From the NCBI GenBank assembly GCA_963771705.1, contig CAVYUP010000011.1, positions 62,001 to 126,000 on the forward strand: a stretch of 64,000 nucleotides of DNA, written 5' to 3'. The position numbers and the translations under genes were made by a program. Source of the DNA: DATFVA01 sp963771705. Lineage in GTDB: Bacteria; Bacteroidota; Ignavibacteria; Ignavibacteriales; Ignavibacteriaceae. Position 1 is the stretch's first letter. Each line of letters opens with the position of its first letter. This document shows, one piece after another, positions 16,661-26,767 of this stretch. The notes below the pieces were generated by a model. That model was given only the letters and a program-made list of their open reading frames with translations, was not told the origin of the DNA and ran no database searches.

Positions 16661-17512
16661 TCAGGCTTTGATGAGGATATTATCGATCAGGCGGGTTTTT
16701 CCGATCCTACAGGCTATAAGGACATAATATTTTTTTCCATGTTCCATTTTCTTAACAGGACTGAAGTTTAATGCATCTACTATATTGATATAATCAAGGT
16801 CAGAAGTTTGGGCCCGAGCCACTATTTTTTTCATTCCAGACAGGATTCCCTTTACATCATATTTACCCCCTGAGATCACTTTCCTTGCGTACATGAGGGA
16901 ATGATTAAGTACCAGCGCATCCTCATGTTCCTTCTCAGAGAGAAAAATATTTCTGGAGCTTAAAGCCAGTCCGTCCTTCTCGCGAACTATCGGAATAACA
17001 ACTATTTTAATCCCGAACTTCAGGTCCTTTACCATCTGCTGGATAACAAAAGCCTGCTGTGCATCTTTCTGTCCGAACACAGCAGAATCAGGATTAACAA
17101 TATTAAAAAGCATCGCGACGACAGTAGTTACGCCCATAAAATGGCCAGGCCTGAATTCCCCTTCAAGTATTTGGGTTGTGCCCGCCACGTTAACATAGCT
17201 TTGGAAGTCCTGCTCATAAATTTCTTCAGCCCCGGGGATAAAAACATATTCTACCCCGGCCTCTTCCAATAATTTCTTATCTCTTTTAAGATCGCGAGGG
17301 TACTTTTTAAAATCCTCTTTTGGACCGAACTGAGCGGGATTTACAAAAATAGAAACTACGGTTACATCCGAAATTTTCTTAGCGCGTGCAATAAGGGCAA
17401 GGTGTCCTTCATGAAGGAACCCCATAGTAGGAACAAGTCCAATTATTTTTCCTTCTCTATGCAGAGCCTCAGAAAGCTCCTGCATCTTCTTTACACTTTT
17501 AATTACCTTAAT
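16661..17512 (-). CDS. panC: Pantothenate synthetase (probable ATT start)
   Basis: An ATP-dependent ligase joining pantoate and beta-alanine. The motifs GLVPTMGFLHEGHLAL (HxGH-type nucleotide site), SIFVNPAQFGPKEDF, FRPGHFMGVTTVV, VFGQKDAQQ and LALSSRN are all present. The first ATG is at 17485 (274 residues), but the frame is open upstream and reads KVIKSVKK before that Met, as expected for PanC N-termini. An ATT at 17512 has GAGG five bases ahead and would give 283 residues, the normal length, so I place the start there. It begins seven bases after the accD stop. Confidence 0.9.
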   Translation of the reverse strand: MKVIKSVKKMQELSEALHREGKIIGLVPTMGFLHEGHLALIARAKKISDVTVVSIFVNPAQFGPKEDFKKYPRDLKRDKKLLEEAGVEYVFIPGAEEIYEQDFQSYVNVAGTTQILEGEFRPGHFMGVTTVVAMLFNIVNPDSAVFGQKDAQQAFVIQQMVKDLKFGIKIVVIPIVREKDGLALSSRNIFLSEKEHEDALVLNHSLMYARKVISGGKYDVKGILSGMKKIVARAQTSDLDYINIVDALNFSPVKKMEHGKKYYVLIACRIGKTRLIDNILIKA

Positions 17513-17519
17513 GATAACC

Positions 17520-18359
17520 TCAACTAAGCAGTGTTAAAACGTTATATATATTCTGCTTCAGATCTTTCCTTGGAGAAACAATATCCACAAATCCGCGTTC
17601 CAGGAGAAATTCTGATCTCTGAAATCCTTTCGGGAGATCCTTACCGATGGTTTGTTTGATAACCCTGGGACCCGCGAACCCGATTAACGCCTGGGGTTCT
17701 GCTATGTGAACATCTCCGAGCATAGCGTAACTTGCTGTAGTTCCACCTGTGGTAGGGTCTGTCATTACCGAAATATACGGTACCTTAGCTTCAGCAAGCC
17801 GGGCAAGTCTTGAGCTTGTCTTCGCAAGCTGCATCAACGAAAGTGCGCCTTCCATCATTCTTGCGCCTCCGCTTGCAGAAATTATAATAAGAGGATGTTT
17901 GCTCTTAAGTGCCCTATCCGTAAGCCTTGCTATTTTTTCACCGACAACCGAGCCCATGCTGCCGCCGATAAACTTGAAATCCATACAACCGAATGCAACA
18001 TCAATTCCATTCAGCTTTCCCATCCCAGTTTTTACCGCATCATTCAACCCGAGTTTTCTTATCGTTTCAGAGATTCTGTCGTTATATTTCTTAGTATCCT
18101 CAAATTCCAGCGGATCCGCCGAGCGCATCTTTTTATCAATCTCCCTGAACGTTCCTTTATCCAACAGTATCTTGATGTACTCGGAACTGCCTATGCGGAA
18201 ATGATAACCGCACTTTATGCAGGTCCACAGGTTTGTTTCCAGCTGTTTTTTATGGATAATCTCGCCGCAGCTGGGACATTTTTCCCACATACCATCCGGG
18301 ACATCCTTTTTCTGGGAATCGGGTGAAATATTTTCTTTTGACCGCTTAAACCACGGCAT
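17520..18359 (-). CDS. accD: Acetyl-CoA carboxylase carboxyltransferase subunit beta
   Basis: A 279-residue subunit that, with AccA, transfers the carboxyl group from biotin to acetyl-CoA to form malonyl-CoA. The N-terminal zinc ribbon is intact (Cys28, Cys31, Cys47, Cys50 in CPSCG and CIKCG). The crotonase-like core contains SASGGARMMEGALSLMQ and VMTDPTTGGTTASYAMLGD. Length is normal. Its start overlaps the DUF1573 stop by one base (TAATG), and panC follows directly, so it lies in the run sprA-porX-tsaE-tsaB-DUF1573-accD-panC. accA is not seen in the window. Confidence 0.97.
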   Translation of the reverse strand: MPWFKRSKENISPDSQKKDVPDGMWEKCPSCGEIIHKKQLETNLWTCIKCGYHFRIGSSEYIKILLDKGTFREIDKKMRSADPLEFEDTKKYNDRISETIRKLGLNDAVKTGMGKLNGIDVAFGCMDFKFIGGSMGSVVGEKIARLTDRALKSKHPLIIISASGGARMMEGALSLMQLAKTSSRLARLAEAKVPYISVMTDPTTGGTTASYAMLGDVHIAEPQALIGFAGPRVIKQTIGKDLPKGFQRSEFLLERGFVDIVSPRKDLKQNIYNVLTLLS

Positions 18360-19087
18360 TAATTTGTTCCCTTCTGCACATCAGCGAAAATTGTTAATAC
18401 CATGTCGGGATTAGTAGGGTCATTAGAATAAATGGTAACACGTCTGCTCATCTTTCCCGAACGGTGACTTGTATTAAGAGCTACGTTCAAAGTTCCTTCT
18501 TTTCCAGGCTCAATTCTTTCGCTGGAAACAAGTGCAGCTGTACATCCGCACGAAGTTTTAATATCTCTTATCTTTAGAGGTGCATTACCCTTATTCTTAA
18601 AGTTGAAGGTATATTTAACAGTATCACCTTCCTGCACTTTTCCAAAGTCATGCTGGGTTTCAGCAAAATACATTATTGGACTATCGGTCAGATTTCCGGA
18701 TTTAGCTCCCGGATCTACTACCACACCCGTAAATTTAAAACGAATTTCAGGTTTATCAGGATCATTTGTTTTAACGGTGATATACTTGGTCTGCCTTCCC
18801 GATCGACCAGTTGAATTAAAATCCACATTGATATTAGTTGATTCTCCCGGCGCAAGATCAGATTTCTCAGGCTTTGCAGCGGTACAACCGCAGGAAGCCC
18901 GAACGTCTTCAATTTTAAGCAAGTCGCCGCCCACATTCGAAACAACAAAATTGTATTTAACATGGTCGCCGCGCGAAACTTCACCCCAGTCATATTCCAT
19001 CTGCTGAGATGCAACTTTAGGAGGAATCATCTGTGCAAGGCCAACTGCAGATAAAAGTAGTACAATCGAAAGAATGTGCTTAATCAT
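18359..19087 (-). CDS. Exported protein with two DUF1573 domains
   Basis: A 242-residue protein with an N-terminal signal (residues 1-18, ending GLAQ) and two DUF1573 repeats of about 100 residues. Each repeat has the pattern FGKV/WGEV...F..KN.G...L.I..V..SCGCT, with SCGCTAAKP in the first and SCGCTAALV in the second. The fold is an Ig-like ASH/MSP-type beta-sandwich; the two Cys of each SCGCT are conserved. Function is unknown; such proteins are abundant in Bacteroidota and are periplasmic or surface-exposed. It overlaps tsaB by eight bases and accD by one base. Confidence 0.88.
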   Translation of the reverse strand: MIKHILSIVLLLSAVGLAQMIPPKVASQQMEYDWGEVSRGDHVKYNFVVSNVGGDLLKIEDVRASCGCTAAKPEKSDLAPGESTNINVDFNSTGRSGRQTKYITVKTNDPDKPEIRFKFTGVVVDPGAKSGNLTDSPIMYFAETQHDFGKVQEGDTVKYTFNFKNKGNAPLKIRDIKTSCGCTAALVSSERIEPGKEGTLNVALNTSHRSGKMSRRVTIYSNDPTNPDMVLTIFADVQKGTN

Positions 19088-19769
19088 TTTTTCTCACCTT
19101 TATAGTAAAATTTTTTAAGTAATATGGTTCTAAATAGTCGATCTCATTTTCGCTTTTTATTTCACCGTGTTCCAGAGCCCAGCGTGCTGTAAATACCGGC
19201 TGTGGTGCATAAATATCATTCCTGTAACAGGGCTGCTCATCATTTTTCTTTACCGCGCTGCCGAAGGTAATGATATCCCTGGAATTCTTTAAAAATTCTC
19301 CGTATCCTAAAATTCCCAGGTTTTCCACAAATATATAATTATTACCCTTAATTTGAAACTTTGCGAAATATACCTCATCAGTATTTACCTTATTTCCGAT
19401 GATAAAAATCGTATTTTCCGGCAGAAAACGGGATATCTGCAGGGCAAGAGCCTCAAACGTCGGAACCTGAATTAGAGGGAGAGAAGCTCCAAATGCTATT
19501 CCTTTTGCGGCCGACATCCCGATCCTTAATCCCGTAAACGAACCCGGTCCATTTGAGACAGCCACGGATCCCAGGTCAGATGTCCTGATGCCTCCTTCAT
19601 CCAGAACTGAATCTATGATCTCCAGTAATTTTTCAGCGTGAATATTTTTAAAGTTTATGATATTCTGAAAATATTTGTCCTCGCTGAAATAAAGACAGGC
19701 ACCACAGAGGCGTGAAGAGGTTTCAATAGCAAGGATCGGAGACTTATTTTTCATATTCTTTAAATTCAA
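19080..19769 (-). CDS. tsaB: tRNA N6-threonylcarbamoyladenosine biosynthesis protein TsaB
   Basis: A 229-residue ASKHA-fold protein that acts with TsaD and TsaE to install t6A37 in ANN-decoding tRNAs. ILAIETSSRLCGACLYF is the N-terminal nucleotide-fold segment and VSNGPGSFTGLRIGMSAAKG is the family signature. The upstream TTG start at 19769 overlaps tsaE by 26 bases; an internal ATG at 19754 (MKNKSPILAIETS) is an equally good start and gives a more usual N-terminus. Adjacent tsaE supports the call. Confidence 0.93.
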   Translation of the reverse strand: MNLKNMKNKSPILAIETSSRLCGACLYFSEDKYFQNIINFKNIHAEKLLEIIDSVLDEGGIRTSDLGSVAVSNGPGSFTGLRIGMSAAKGIAFGASLPLIQVPTFEALALQISRFLPENTIFIIGNKVNTDEVYFAKFQIKGNNYIFVENLGILGYGEFLKNSRDIITFGSAVKKNDEQPCYRNDIYAPQPVFTARWALEHGEIKSENEIDYLEPYYLKNFTIKVRKND

Positions 19770-20172
19770 AAGTCCTCTGCTGTTTTTCTCCTGCTTTAAT
19801 ATTTATTTCCTTTCGTCTACGAGGGAGGATTTCGGGAAAAAGATTTCCCCACTCTATAAAAATTAATCCTTCCTCATCATTAAGGTAGTCCTCAAAACCT
19901 ATATCGTACAACTCCTCCAGCCGATTTATCCTGTAAAAATCAAAGTGGTATATCTTTGTCCTTCCCTCATATTCATTTACCAGGGAAAAGGTAGGACTAC
20001 TGACTGCCTCAACCTGAAAGAACTTAACAGCTTCACGAATGAAAAAAGTTTTTCCCGTACCCAGGTTGCCATTCAGAACAACAATATCCCCGGCACCCAG
20101 TCCTGCCGCATAATCCTTTGCCAGTTTTTTTGTTTCTTCTTCGGAATTGACAACTATTAGTTTATTACTCAC
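19744..20172 (-). CDS. tsaE: tRNA threonylcarbamoyladenosine biosynthesis ATPase TsaE
   Basis: A 142-residue P-loop ATPase that resets the TsaB-TsaD complex. Walker A is GNLGTGKTFF (about residues 34-43), the SSPTFSLVNEYEG segment follows, then HFDFYRI and FIEWGN, all typical of TsaE. It starts two bases after the porX stop and overlaps tsaB, so it is translationally coupled on both sides. Confidence 0.95.
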   Translation of the reverse strand: MSNKLIVVNSEEETKKLAKDYAAGLGAGDIVVLNGNLGTGKTFFIREAVKFFQVEAVSSPTFSLVNEYEGRTKIYHFDFYRINRLEELYDIGFEDYLNDEEGLIFIEWGNLFPEILPRRRKEINIKAGEKQQRTFEFKEYEK

Positions 20173-20174
20173 CG

Positions 20175-21743
20175 TTACCTGGGTTCCATTGTTATTACAG
20201 GCAGAATCATTTCCTCCATGGATATTCCTCCATGCTGAAAAGTGTCTTTATAATAAGTTAGATATTTGTGATAATCAGTAGGATAAACAAAGTAGTAGTC
20301 TTCTTTTGCTATTATATAATTTATTGTAACACCGCGTTTTGGCAGCTTGTACTCCTGGGGGTTTTTAATATAGATAGCATTTTTATCATCCACTTTCAGG
20401 TTCCTTCCGTATTTAAACCGGAGGTTGGTGGAAGCTTCTCTGTCACCTAGTACCTTTGCACCCCGCAGCGACCTGATGCTTCCATGATCTGTAGTGATTA
20501 CTATCTTCACATTTTTCATTGTTGCCAGAGTTTTGAAAGTTGAAAGCAGTGACGAATGAGTAAACCATGTATTGGTCAGCGACCTGTATGCTGGTTCATC
20601 AGGAGCAATTTCTTTAAGTATATCCGAATCAGAACGTCCGTGAGCAATCATATCGAGGAAGTTCACCACCACCGCGGTAAGGTGATTGTTCTGATAAGAT
20701 TGAATATTCTGTTCGAAGTTTCGTCCTACCTCCGGATCAATAATCTTGATGTACTTAAGGTCATTTTTAAGCTTCACTTTCCTTCTGTCGAGCAGCAACT
20801 GGAGCAGTTCTTTTTCATACTTATTCATACTCCTTTCGTCATCATCTCCTCCCGACCATAACTGCGGATAATATTTTTCTATCTCTGAGGGGAATAATCC
20901 GCTGAATAAGGAATTGCGGGCATAGGGAGTGGCGGTGGGAAGGATAGCATAGTAATAATCTTTTTCTATCTTAAAAAGATCCTGAAGATGCTTTTCCATC
21001 ACAAGCCACTGATCAAGCCGTAAGCAGTCGAGTACAAAAAAGAAAACGGAATGCTTTCCCTCTTTAACATCATCCATCACATATTTGTCAAAAATCTCGG
21101 TAGTTAAAGGAGGCGTATAATTATCATCAGGGTTGTTAATCCATGTTGTATAATTCTTTTCCACGAAACGGGAAAATTCTTTATTTGCCTCTTTTTTCTG
21201 ATCGTTCAACGACTGACGAAGTCCCATTCCCGAATGGGTATCAAGTTCCACATCCCAGTTTACAATCTTAAGATAAATATCAATCCATTCCCCGAAGTCA
21301 AGATTATTCATCAGCGATCGAGATATCTCATTGAAGTCCTGCAGGTAATCCTTGGCAGCAGCCTGCCCTGTTATCCTTTTGCCTTCCAGTATTTTTTTAC
21401 ACACAAGGAACATCTGGCTTGGATTAACAGGTTTGGTAAGATAATCTGAAATCTTACCGCCTATAGCTTCATCCATTAATGTTTCTTCCTCACTTTTAGT
21501 AACCATAACCACAGGAATGTTGGGATTTATTTCTTTTATCTGACCCAGCACTTCGAGTCCGCCCATGCCAGGCATCATCTCATCAAGAAATATGAGATCG
21601 TATGAATTCTGTTTAACGTGCGAGATTGCATCTTCGCCGTTGGTAACCGTATCTACGTCATATCCCTTTTCGGAGAGGAAGATGATGTGAGACCTTAAAA
21701 GTTCAATTTCATCATCCACCCATAATATCTTATTATTTGCCAT
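20175..21743 (-). CDS. porX: PorX-type response regulator with PglZ phosphatase-superfamily domain
   Basis: A 522-residue two-domain regulator. Residues 1-120 are a CheY-like receiver with acceptor Asp54 in FLDEMMPG. After a helical linker (about 125-215) comes an alkaline-phosphatase-superfamily (PglZ) domain with metal-site motifs VLDCLRLDQW (Asp239), ATPYARNS (Thr272), NFLDMIAH (Asp364, His368) and TTDHGS (Asp419, His420). PorX proteins regulate type IX secretion through the sensor PorY and bind components of the secretion machine. Here it lies 95 bases downstream of sprA, encoding the T9SS translocon, which supports the call. No PorY is in the window. Confidence 0.92.
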   Translation of the reverse strand: MANNKILWVDDEIELLRSHIIFLSEKGYDVDTVTNGEDAISHVKQNSYDLIFLDEMMPGMGGLEVLGQIKEINPNIPVVMVTKSEEETLMDEAIGGKISDYLTKPVNPSQMFLVCKKILEGKRITGQAAAKDYLQDFNEISRSLMNNLDFGEWIDIYLKIVNWDVELDTHSGMGLRQSLNDQKKEANKEFSRFVEKNYTTWINNPDDNYTPPLTTEIFDKYVMDDVKEGKHSVFFFVLDCLRLDQWLVMEKHLQDLFKIEKDYYYAILPTATPYARNSLFSGLFPSEIEKYYPQLWSGGDDDERSMNKYEKELLQLLLDRRKVKLKNDLKYIKIIDPEVGRNFEQNIQSYQNNHLTAVVVNFLDMIAHGRSDSDILKEIAPDEPAYRSLTNTWFTHSSLLSTFKTLATMKNVKIVITTDHGSIRSLRGAKVLGDREASTNLRFKYGRNLKVDDKNAIYIKNPQEYKLPKRGVTINYIIAKEDYYFVYPTDYHKYLTYYKDTFQHGGISMEEMILPVITMEPR

Positions 21744-21838
21744 TATTTTCCTTTGGTTTTACTTCTTCAAAAATATATAGATAATAATTTAATAAACTAT
21801 CCTATTAGAATTTGTAACCAAATGATCAAGTGACTATA

Positions 21839-24800
21839 TCACTGGATTGAGATATGGACATCCAGACCGGCCTCATTAGTAGTAGTAGGGGGAATTCTTG
21901 CAGCTCCCTCAGGCTCTACTGAGGTTCTTCGATAGAATATTGAAAGAGTTACTTTGGAACTGATGGTATATTTGATTCTCGGCTCAAGTGTTGTTCTGAG
22001 AGTACCATCCTGAGGAGTTCCTGCTTCTGTAAAGTTCAGCATATCATAACGTACAACAGAATTTGTTGAGCTTGTATAAGAAAGACTGAACTCAATATCA
22101 TTTTTAAGGGAGATGCCGAATAAAGGAAGCTCGAATCCCGATTTTGAAAATCCAGCAGTAATTCCTATATCCTTCGAGAATGTCTCGGAGATGTTTTTCG
22201 TCGTAAGTCCCAGATCGTAAATAGTCCGTGTGCCGTACTTTAAGCTGCCTATTAAATTACCACCCCACATATCGTTAAAGGTGATATTTATTCCCGCAAT
22301 AGGTGAAAATCCGTATTCAATCCTTTGAGTCAGGATTTCCTGCACACCCTCGGGATTAAGTTTGCTACCCTCTGTATAAGTTGAGGTGTAGGCATGATCC
22401 AATGAGACCTTTTTGGCAAAAGATTTAAAGAAAAGAAAATTTTCAAGTCCGTCCCACGTAATATGCCAGTTTGGCCTGGGAATATACTTTGCAAAATCCT
22501 TAAGAAAACCCAGCTTTGAAAGAAGCGGCAGTGTTTCAAATCCTTTCAGGAACGCATTAGACAAATTCTGCTGGGGATTCGGATCATCAGGATTGAAAAG
22601 CTCATTAACTTTTTTAATTCCATTACCAAATACGCTCAGGAAGAGCGAAGGAGGAAGTGATAAAAATGACCTTTCAATGGTATTTGTTTCGGAAATGTTG
22701 TCGATACTCGGATTACCGAATTCATCTGTTCTTATTGTAGTATTTTTATTTATCGCCCATCCAACTTTCCAGTTTATATCGAGCTTGGCGCCTTCCCAGA
22801 GGGGTCTTGAAGTCCTGAAATCAAGATTATTCTTCTGAGTAAAGACATCCTGCAGGTTCCCGTTAGGAGCCCGTCGTCCCACGTCACTGCTTATTCCAAG
22901 CATAAAACCTCTTGACGGACCTTTAGTATAGCTGTAGTTAATCCCCCAGAAATTATTAAATCCTGTTCCCGCACCCAGCACCCCTGATTTGGAGACACTA
23001 TTATCAAGAGAATAATTAAAAGCGATAGTCTCGTAATCGAAGAAGATGCTTTTCGCCACACTTTTGAGGAAACCCAGAGCGCGTTTCAGGGCCGGCTTAC
23101 GCGGCTGCTGATTTGTTGTATCTGTTGAGGCAGGAAGTGGTTCTTCCGTATTCTTAGTAGTATCGGTATTTTCATTCTGTCCGCCTTCAAGGTTCCTTCC
23201 CCGGTTTTCAAGACTTCTCCTGCCCCGGCTGTTGCCCCCTCCTTGCTGCTCTCCGCCTCCTGAGGGGGTTTCAGATTTTTCAGCGAACAGCGGGTCGGTA
23301 AGAGCTTTCAAGCGAAGAGTAAGACCTGCCTGCAAACGGCTTGCGAAACCGGCGCTTCTGCCTATAGTATCCTGGCGGAAATCAAAATTCCAGTTATAAC
23401 CTACATTGTAGCCAGCGCTTAGCTGGAAATAACGGTTTATGTCCCAGATCGTAGGGAGTTTGGGATTCGTTTTTAAGTCGAAAGTCTGCTGATACCTATA
23501 ATCTTTTCCAAAGAAAACCCCAGAGAAGATATCTTTCCAGATCTCATTTTCCGGCCGCTGCATATCATTGGCGTTTGTTTCCAGGTAGGCCAGTGATGAT
23601 GTTATGTTTACATTATAACTGGTTGCAAGGTTGAGTAAGCCGCCTTCAGTAAGCTTCCAGTTAAAGTTAAATCCTCTCGTTGTTCCGAAATCGCGCGAGA
23701 CGATTTCCTGGGAAGGAGCTCCTGTCTGGGAGCGGGTAATGTTGGTATTTCTCTGTCTTCTTGCAGTTACATTAAATGCAAAGCTCTGGGGAGTATAGTA
23801 AACTTTTACATCCTTATAATCGGAGAATAAAGCTACCACAGAGCCCAGCACCGGGATCTCTTCAGGGTAGAAATAGTAAGTTGGACTTAAATTCAGGGCA
23901 TAATTCATCGTAGCGTTCCAGACCCATCCGTTATTAGCTAATACGGTAGGGCTCCGGCTGAAGGTCTTATTATAATTAAACCCGAATGACAGGGCATTAA
24001 ATGTATCTCTGATATACCACTGTGACGCTGGAATCTTTATCTTAATATTTGAAGCCGACCAGGAATCGGATGTACTAATTGTCTGAGATTCAGAAATAAT
24101 TTGTTCCGGGGTTTTATTTGCTATAAAAGTAGTATCCTGCCGTAATGATTCAATTTGCTTGGCAGCCTGATCGACCTTGATATCAGTTCCAGGCAGATAA
24201 AGAGGTTTACCAACAGTTTCAGTGTGAGAATAATTTAACCTCAGGTTACTCTCAGGCAGATTCACCGGAAGAAGTTTAAGAATATTCACGTCTGCAGAGA
24301 CACCCCAGTTCTTTGCTTCCACCCTTGATCCGAACCTGTCAGACAGTTTATGAAAATAAGGATTTGTCTGACTGATATTAAAGTTCACAGTCATAAGGTC
24401 AGCCAGCTTTACCGATGAAGAAAAACTGTATGCCCAGCCAGGCGAATCATCCGCACCAACAACTCTAAGCTCATTTACCCATATTTCCCCGGACAACGCA
24501 TTCGACAACTGAAGCGGTCCGTTCGTCCAGTTTCCGGTATGTCCCGCAGGAGGTTGTTTCGGATTATAAATTCCCACCAATAAAAACTTAACAGATGTAA
24601 GAGTGGGGCTTCCTTTAACCCCGTACAAATGACCAATTTTACCCGGCACAGGTTTTTCCACAAGTCTATTTATTGAAGAATCACTCCTTGCCTGTTTTAT
24701 CGCTGTAAGCTCGCTGAAATTTATTGAAATTTCATTCCATCCCGGTCTTACAGGCTGACGGTATTCGTAAAAGTTATTAGAGTCACCGCCGAATCTGAAA

Positions 24801-26767
24801 TACACTTCAGCAGAATAGCTTCCTCCCGAGGTATCAGATACTGACCCCGGACCGGTATTTTCATCACCATGAATGAATAATTTCATTTGTTTGTAATTGA
24901 ATACATCCAGCGGTCTGAACAGGTATTTTACTGCCTCCCGTGACTGTCCATCAGGCAAATCTTTCAAGATCAGGTTTAATGATTGTTCATTTCTGAAAAT
25001 CTGTTCATCAGGTCTTGTTCTATCCCTCTCCTGGAAAACACCCGGAGGAGAAGTATACCCCGGATTATCTTCTATGTTTATAACAGAGATAGACATTGTA
25101 GTATCCTCAGGATTTACCTTCTGCCACTGGCTGCCAGTAAGGTTGAACTCGGTAAGGCGCAGATGTACTGTAGTATCCGCTCCTGAAACGAAAAATCTTA
25201 TATATTCGACGTCTGTAAGTGATGGACTGCCGACTTCGCGCGCAAAATCTTTCAAGGGAATCCGATAGAGGTACCAGTTGTCATTATCGCCGCCGCCGGC
25301 TATGAACCTGTTGGAGTTTCTATTAGTGTCAAGCGGAATCTCATACCTAAAATAACTATTCGCGAGATCGAGATTTCCGTTTTTATTTAGATCTTCGGTA
25401 TCGGGAAATCTGCCGATATCTGTTAATACAGCGTTACCTTCAGTTCCATTTATATTAAAATAATCCTGCCATTTCTGACTTCCGGTGCTGGTAAAAGAAA
25501 AATTATCGCCGCTAGGATCACCTTTTGTACTGCCCGTGTTAGCTCTTTCCTGCGCATCGGTCCAGCCGTCGAGTCCCACATCTTCTCCCTGGTCAATAAG
25601 ATCATTTTGAGGAGGTTTGTCTTCAGTGTTTAGAATTCCATTAGGAATTACATCTTCGCTTATTCTTCCCAGATCGAGATAAACTTTTGATCCCGGCGGG
25701 GCTTCGTCAATCTTAGCCCAGAATTCAATAAATTCAATATTTTCTTCCACCAGGTTATTGGCCGTTGAGGAGAGCAGCTTCATTATTCCGCCCCAGTTCT
25801 GAGTCCTGTTTCCCAGTTGAGGATTATAGTTGTATGTTCCCGGGGTATCCGGCAGAAATACGTAATCCATTACGGTAACTTGCTGATCTGCTTTTGCAAC
25901 AGACTTATTAGGCCAGATCTGCTTTACGTTTACATCAGAAGGAGTAACTGTATACCAGATACTTTTTCCTTTATAATCCATACGTTGTTTAGGTGTAAGT
26001 CCTGACAGACCCGGAATAGAATCAGGGGGGCTCAAATCCTTCCACCCGGTATATGAAACTCCAACGGGAATAGTTCTCTTAGCTCCCTCAAAATCATCTA
26101 TATATGCTATACTCTGGCCCTGATCGGAAGCAATAGTACTCTTTTTTGTATTAGGATCGGGATTAATGTATGCATATTCACCGCTTACATTAATAGAGGA
26201 CATTTCTCTTGTGGAGATGACATTATCCAGTGCTTTGGTTACGAAAGGCAGATCGACACCTGTTTTTGCGTCGACACCGTAAATCGTATTGCTCAGAGGT
26301 TCTTCACCTATCCTTACCTTATCGCTGAGAGTCTGCTGGTTTAAATTCAAAACAGAAAATCCGAGCTGAGTTTTGTCGGAAAAATCAAAAAGTCCCCTAG
26401 CTCCAAGGAGAGTTTTGGATGCCAGCTGGAAAAGATCGTTTTTCTCATAAGTTATTTTCAGATCCGCACCTGGAACGAGCGCAGCGTCATTACGGATTGT
26501 AAGCTGACCGATATTGTAATCTACGATATAATCTGTACCGGGAGTCAGTTCCCTTCCGTTCAGCAGTACCCTAACCGAATTTTCAACAACATTAAAACCA
26601 AGCTGGTATACAGACGAAGCCTCACCTGAATATTTACCCGTCATTAACCACTTATCCTGAACTTTGTTCTGCTGGGCTTTTGTTTTTGATGTATCGTACA
26701 CATCAGAATACCTTAGGGAATCGGGAATAGGTGCAGGTAAATCAGCTCCAAAAGGCTGGAGCGTTGG
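21839..26767 (-). CDS. sprA: SprA/Sov T9SS outer-membrane translocon, C-terminal part (frameshifted)
   Basis: About 1640 residues forming most of the giant SprA beta-barrel, the outer-membrane conduit of type IX secretion. The frame begins with PTLQPFGADLPAPIPDSLRY and continues directly the SprA sequence that breaks off in the upstream piece. Typical SprA marks are KWLMTGKYSGEAS, IAYIDDFEGAKRTIP and many SDxxNxFYEYR-type barrel segments. A low-complexity Gly/Asn/Arg/Thr linker (about 1180-1250) precedes the last barrel section. The first start codon in this frame is GTG at 26701, but it is internal to the protein and no ribosome site supports it. Joined with the N-terminal piece the protein would be about 2320 residues, a normal SprA length. 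Confidence 0.9.
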   Translation of the reverse strand, partial: PTLQPFGADLPAPIPDSLRYSDVYDTSKTKAQQNKVQDKWLMTGKYSGEASSVYQLGFNVVENSVRVLLNGRELTPGTDYIVDYNIGQLTIRNDAALVPGADLKITYEKNDLFQLASKTLLGARGLFDFSDKTQLGFSVLNLNQQTLSDKVRIGEEPLSNTIYGVDAKTGVDLPFVTKALDNVISTREMSSINVSGEYAYINPDPNTKKSTIASDQGQSIAYIDDFEGAKRTIPVGVSYTGWKDLSPPDSIPGLSGLTPKQRMDYKGKSIWYTVTPSDVNVKQIWPNKSVAKADQQVTVMDYVFLPDTPGTYNYNPQLGNRTQNWGGIMKLLSSTANNLVEENIEFIEFWAKIDEAPPGSKVYLDLGRISEDVIPNGILNTEDKPPQNDLIDQGEDVGLDGWTDAQERANTGSTKGDPSGDNFSFTSTGSQKWQDYFNINGTEGNAVLTDIGRFPDTEDLNKNGNLDLANSYFRYEIPLDTNRNSNRFIAGGGDNDNWYLYRIPLKDFAREVGSPSLTDVEYIRFFVSGADTTVHLRLTEFNLTGSQWQKVNPEDTTMSISVINIEDNPGYTSPPGVFQERDRTRPDEQIFRNEQSLNLILKDLPDGQSREAVKYLFRPLDVFNYKQMKLFIHGDENTGPGSVSDTSGGSYSAEVYFRFGGDSNNFYEYRQPVRPGWNEISINFSELTAIKQARSDSSINRLVEKPVPGKIGHLYGVKGSPTLTSVKFLLVGIYNPKQPPAGHTGNWTNGPLQLSNALSGEIWVNELRVVGADDSPGWAYSFSSSVKLADLMTVNFNISQTNPYFHKLSDRFGSRVEAKNWGVSADVNILKLLPVNLPESNLRLNYSHTETVGKPLYLPGTDIKVDQAAKQIESLRQDTTFIANKTPEQIISESQTISTSDSWSASNIKIKIPASQWYIRDTFNALSFGFNYNKTFSRSPTVLANNGWVWNATMNYALNLSPTYYFYPEEIPVLGSVVALFSDYKDVKVYYTPQSFAFNVTARRQRNTNITRSQTGAPSQEIVSRDFGTTRGFNFNWKLTEGGLLNLATSYNVNITSSLAYLETNANDMQRPENEIWKDIFSGVFFGKDYRYQQTFDLKTNPKLPTIWDINRYFQLSAGYNVGYNWNFDFRQDTIGRSAGFASRLQAGLTLRLKALTDPLFAEKSETPSGGGEQQGGGNSRGRRSLENRGRNLEGGQNENTDTTKNTEEPLPASTDTTNQQPRKPALKRALGFLKSVAKSIFFDYETIAFNYSLDNSVSKSGVLGAGTGFNNFWGINYSYTKGPSRGFMLGISSDVGRRAPNGNLQDVFTQKNNLDFRTSRPLWEGAKLDINWKVGWAINKNTTIRTDEFGNPSIDNISETNTIERSFLSLPPSLFLSVFGNGIKKVNELFNPDDPNPQQNLSNAFLKGFETLPLLSKLGFLKDFAKYIPRPNWHITWDGLENFLFFKSFAKKVSLDHAYTSTYTEGSKLNPEGVQEILTQRIEYGFSPIAGINITFNDMWGGNLIGSLKYGTRTIYDLGLTTKNISETFSKDIGITAGFSKSGFELPLFGISLKNDIEFSLSYTSSTNSVVRYDMLNFTEAGTPQDGTLRTTLEPRIKYTISSKVTLSIFYRRTSVEPEGAARIPPTTTNEAGLDVHISIQ

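Noticed and set aside
26701..26742. Two separate overlapping genes instead of a broken sprA
   Set aside because: The two products are consecutive parts of one SprA protein, there is no ribosome site for the second, and one base restores a single frame.
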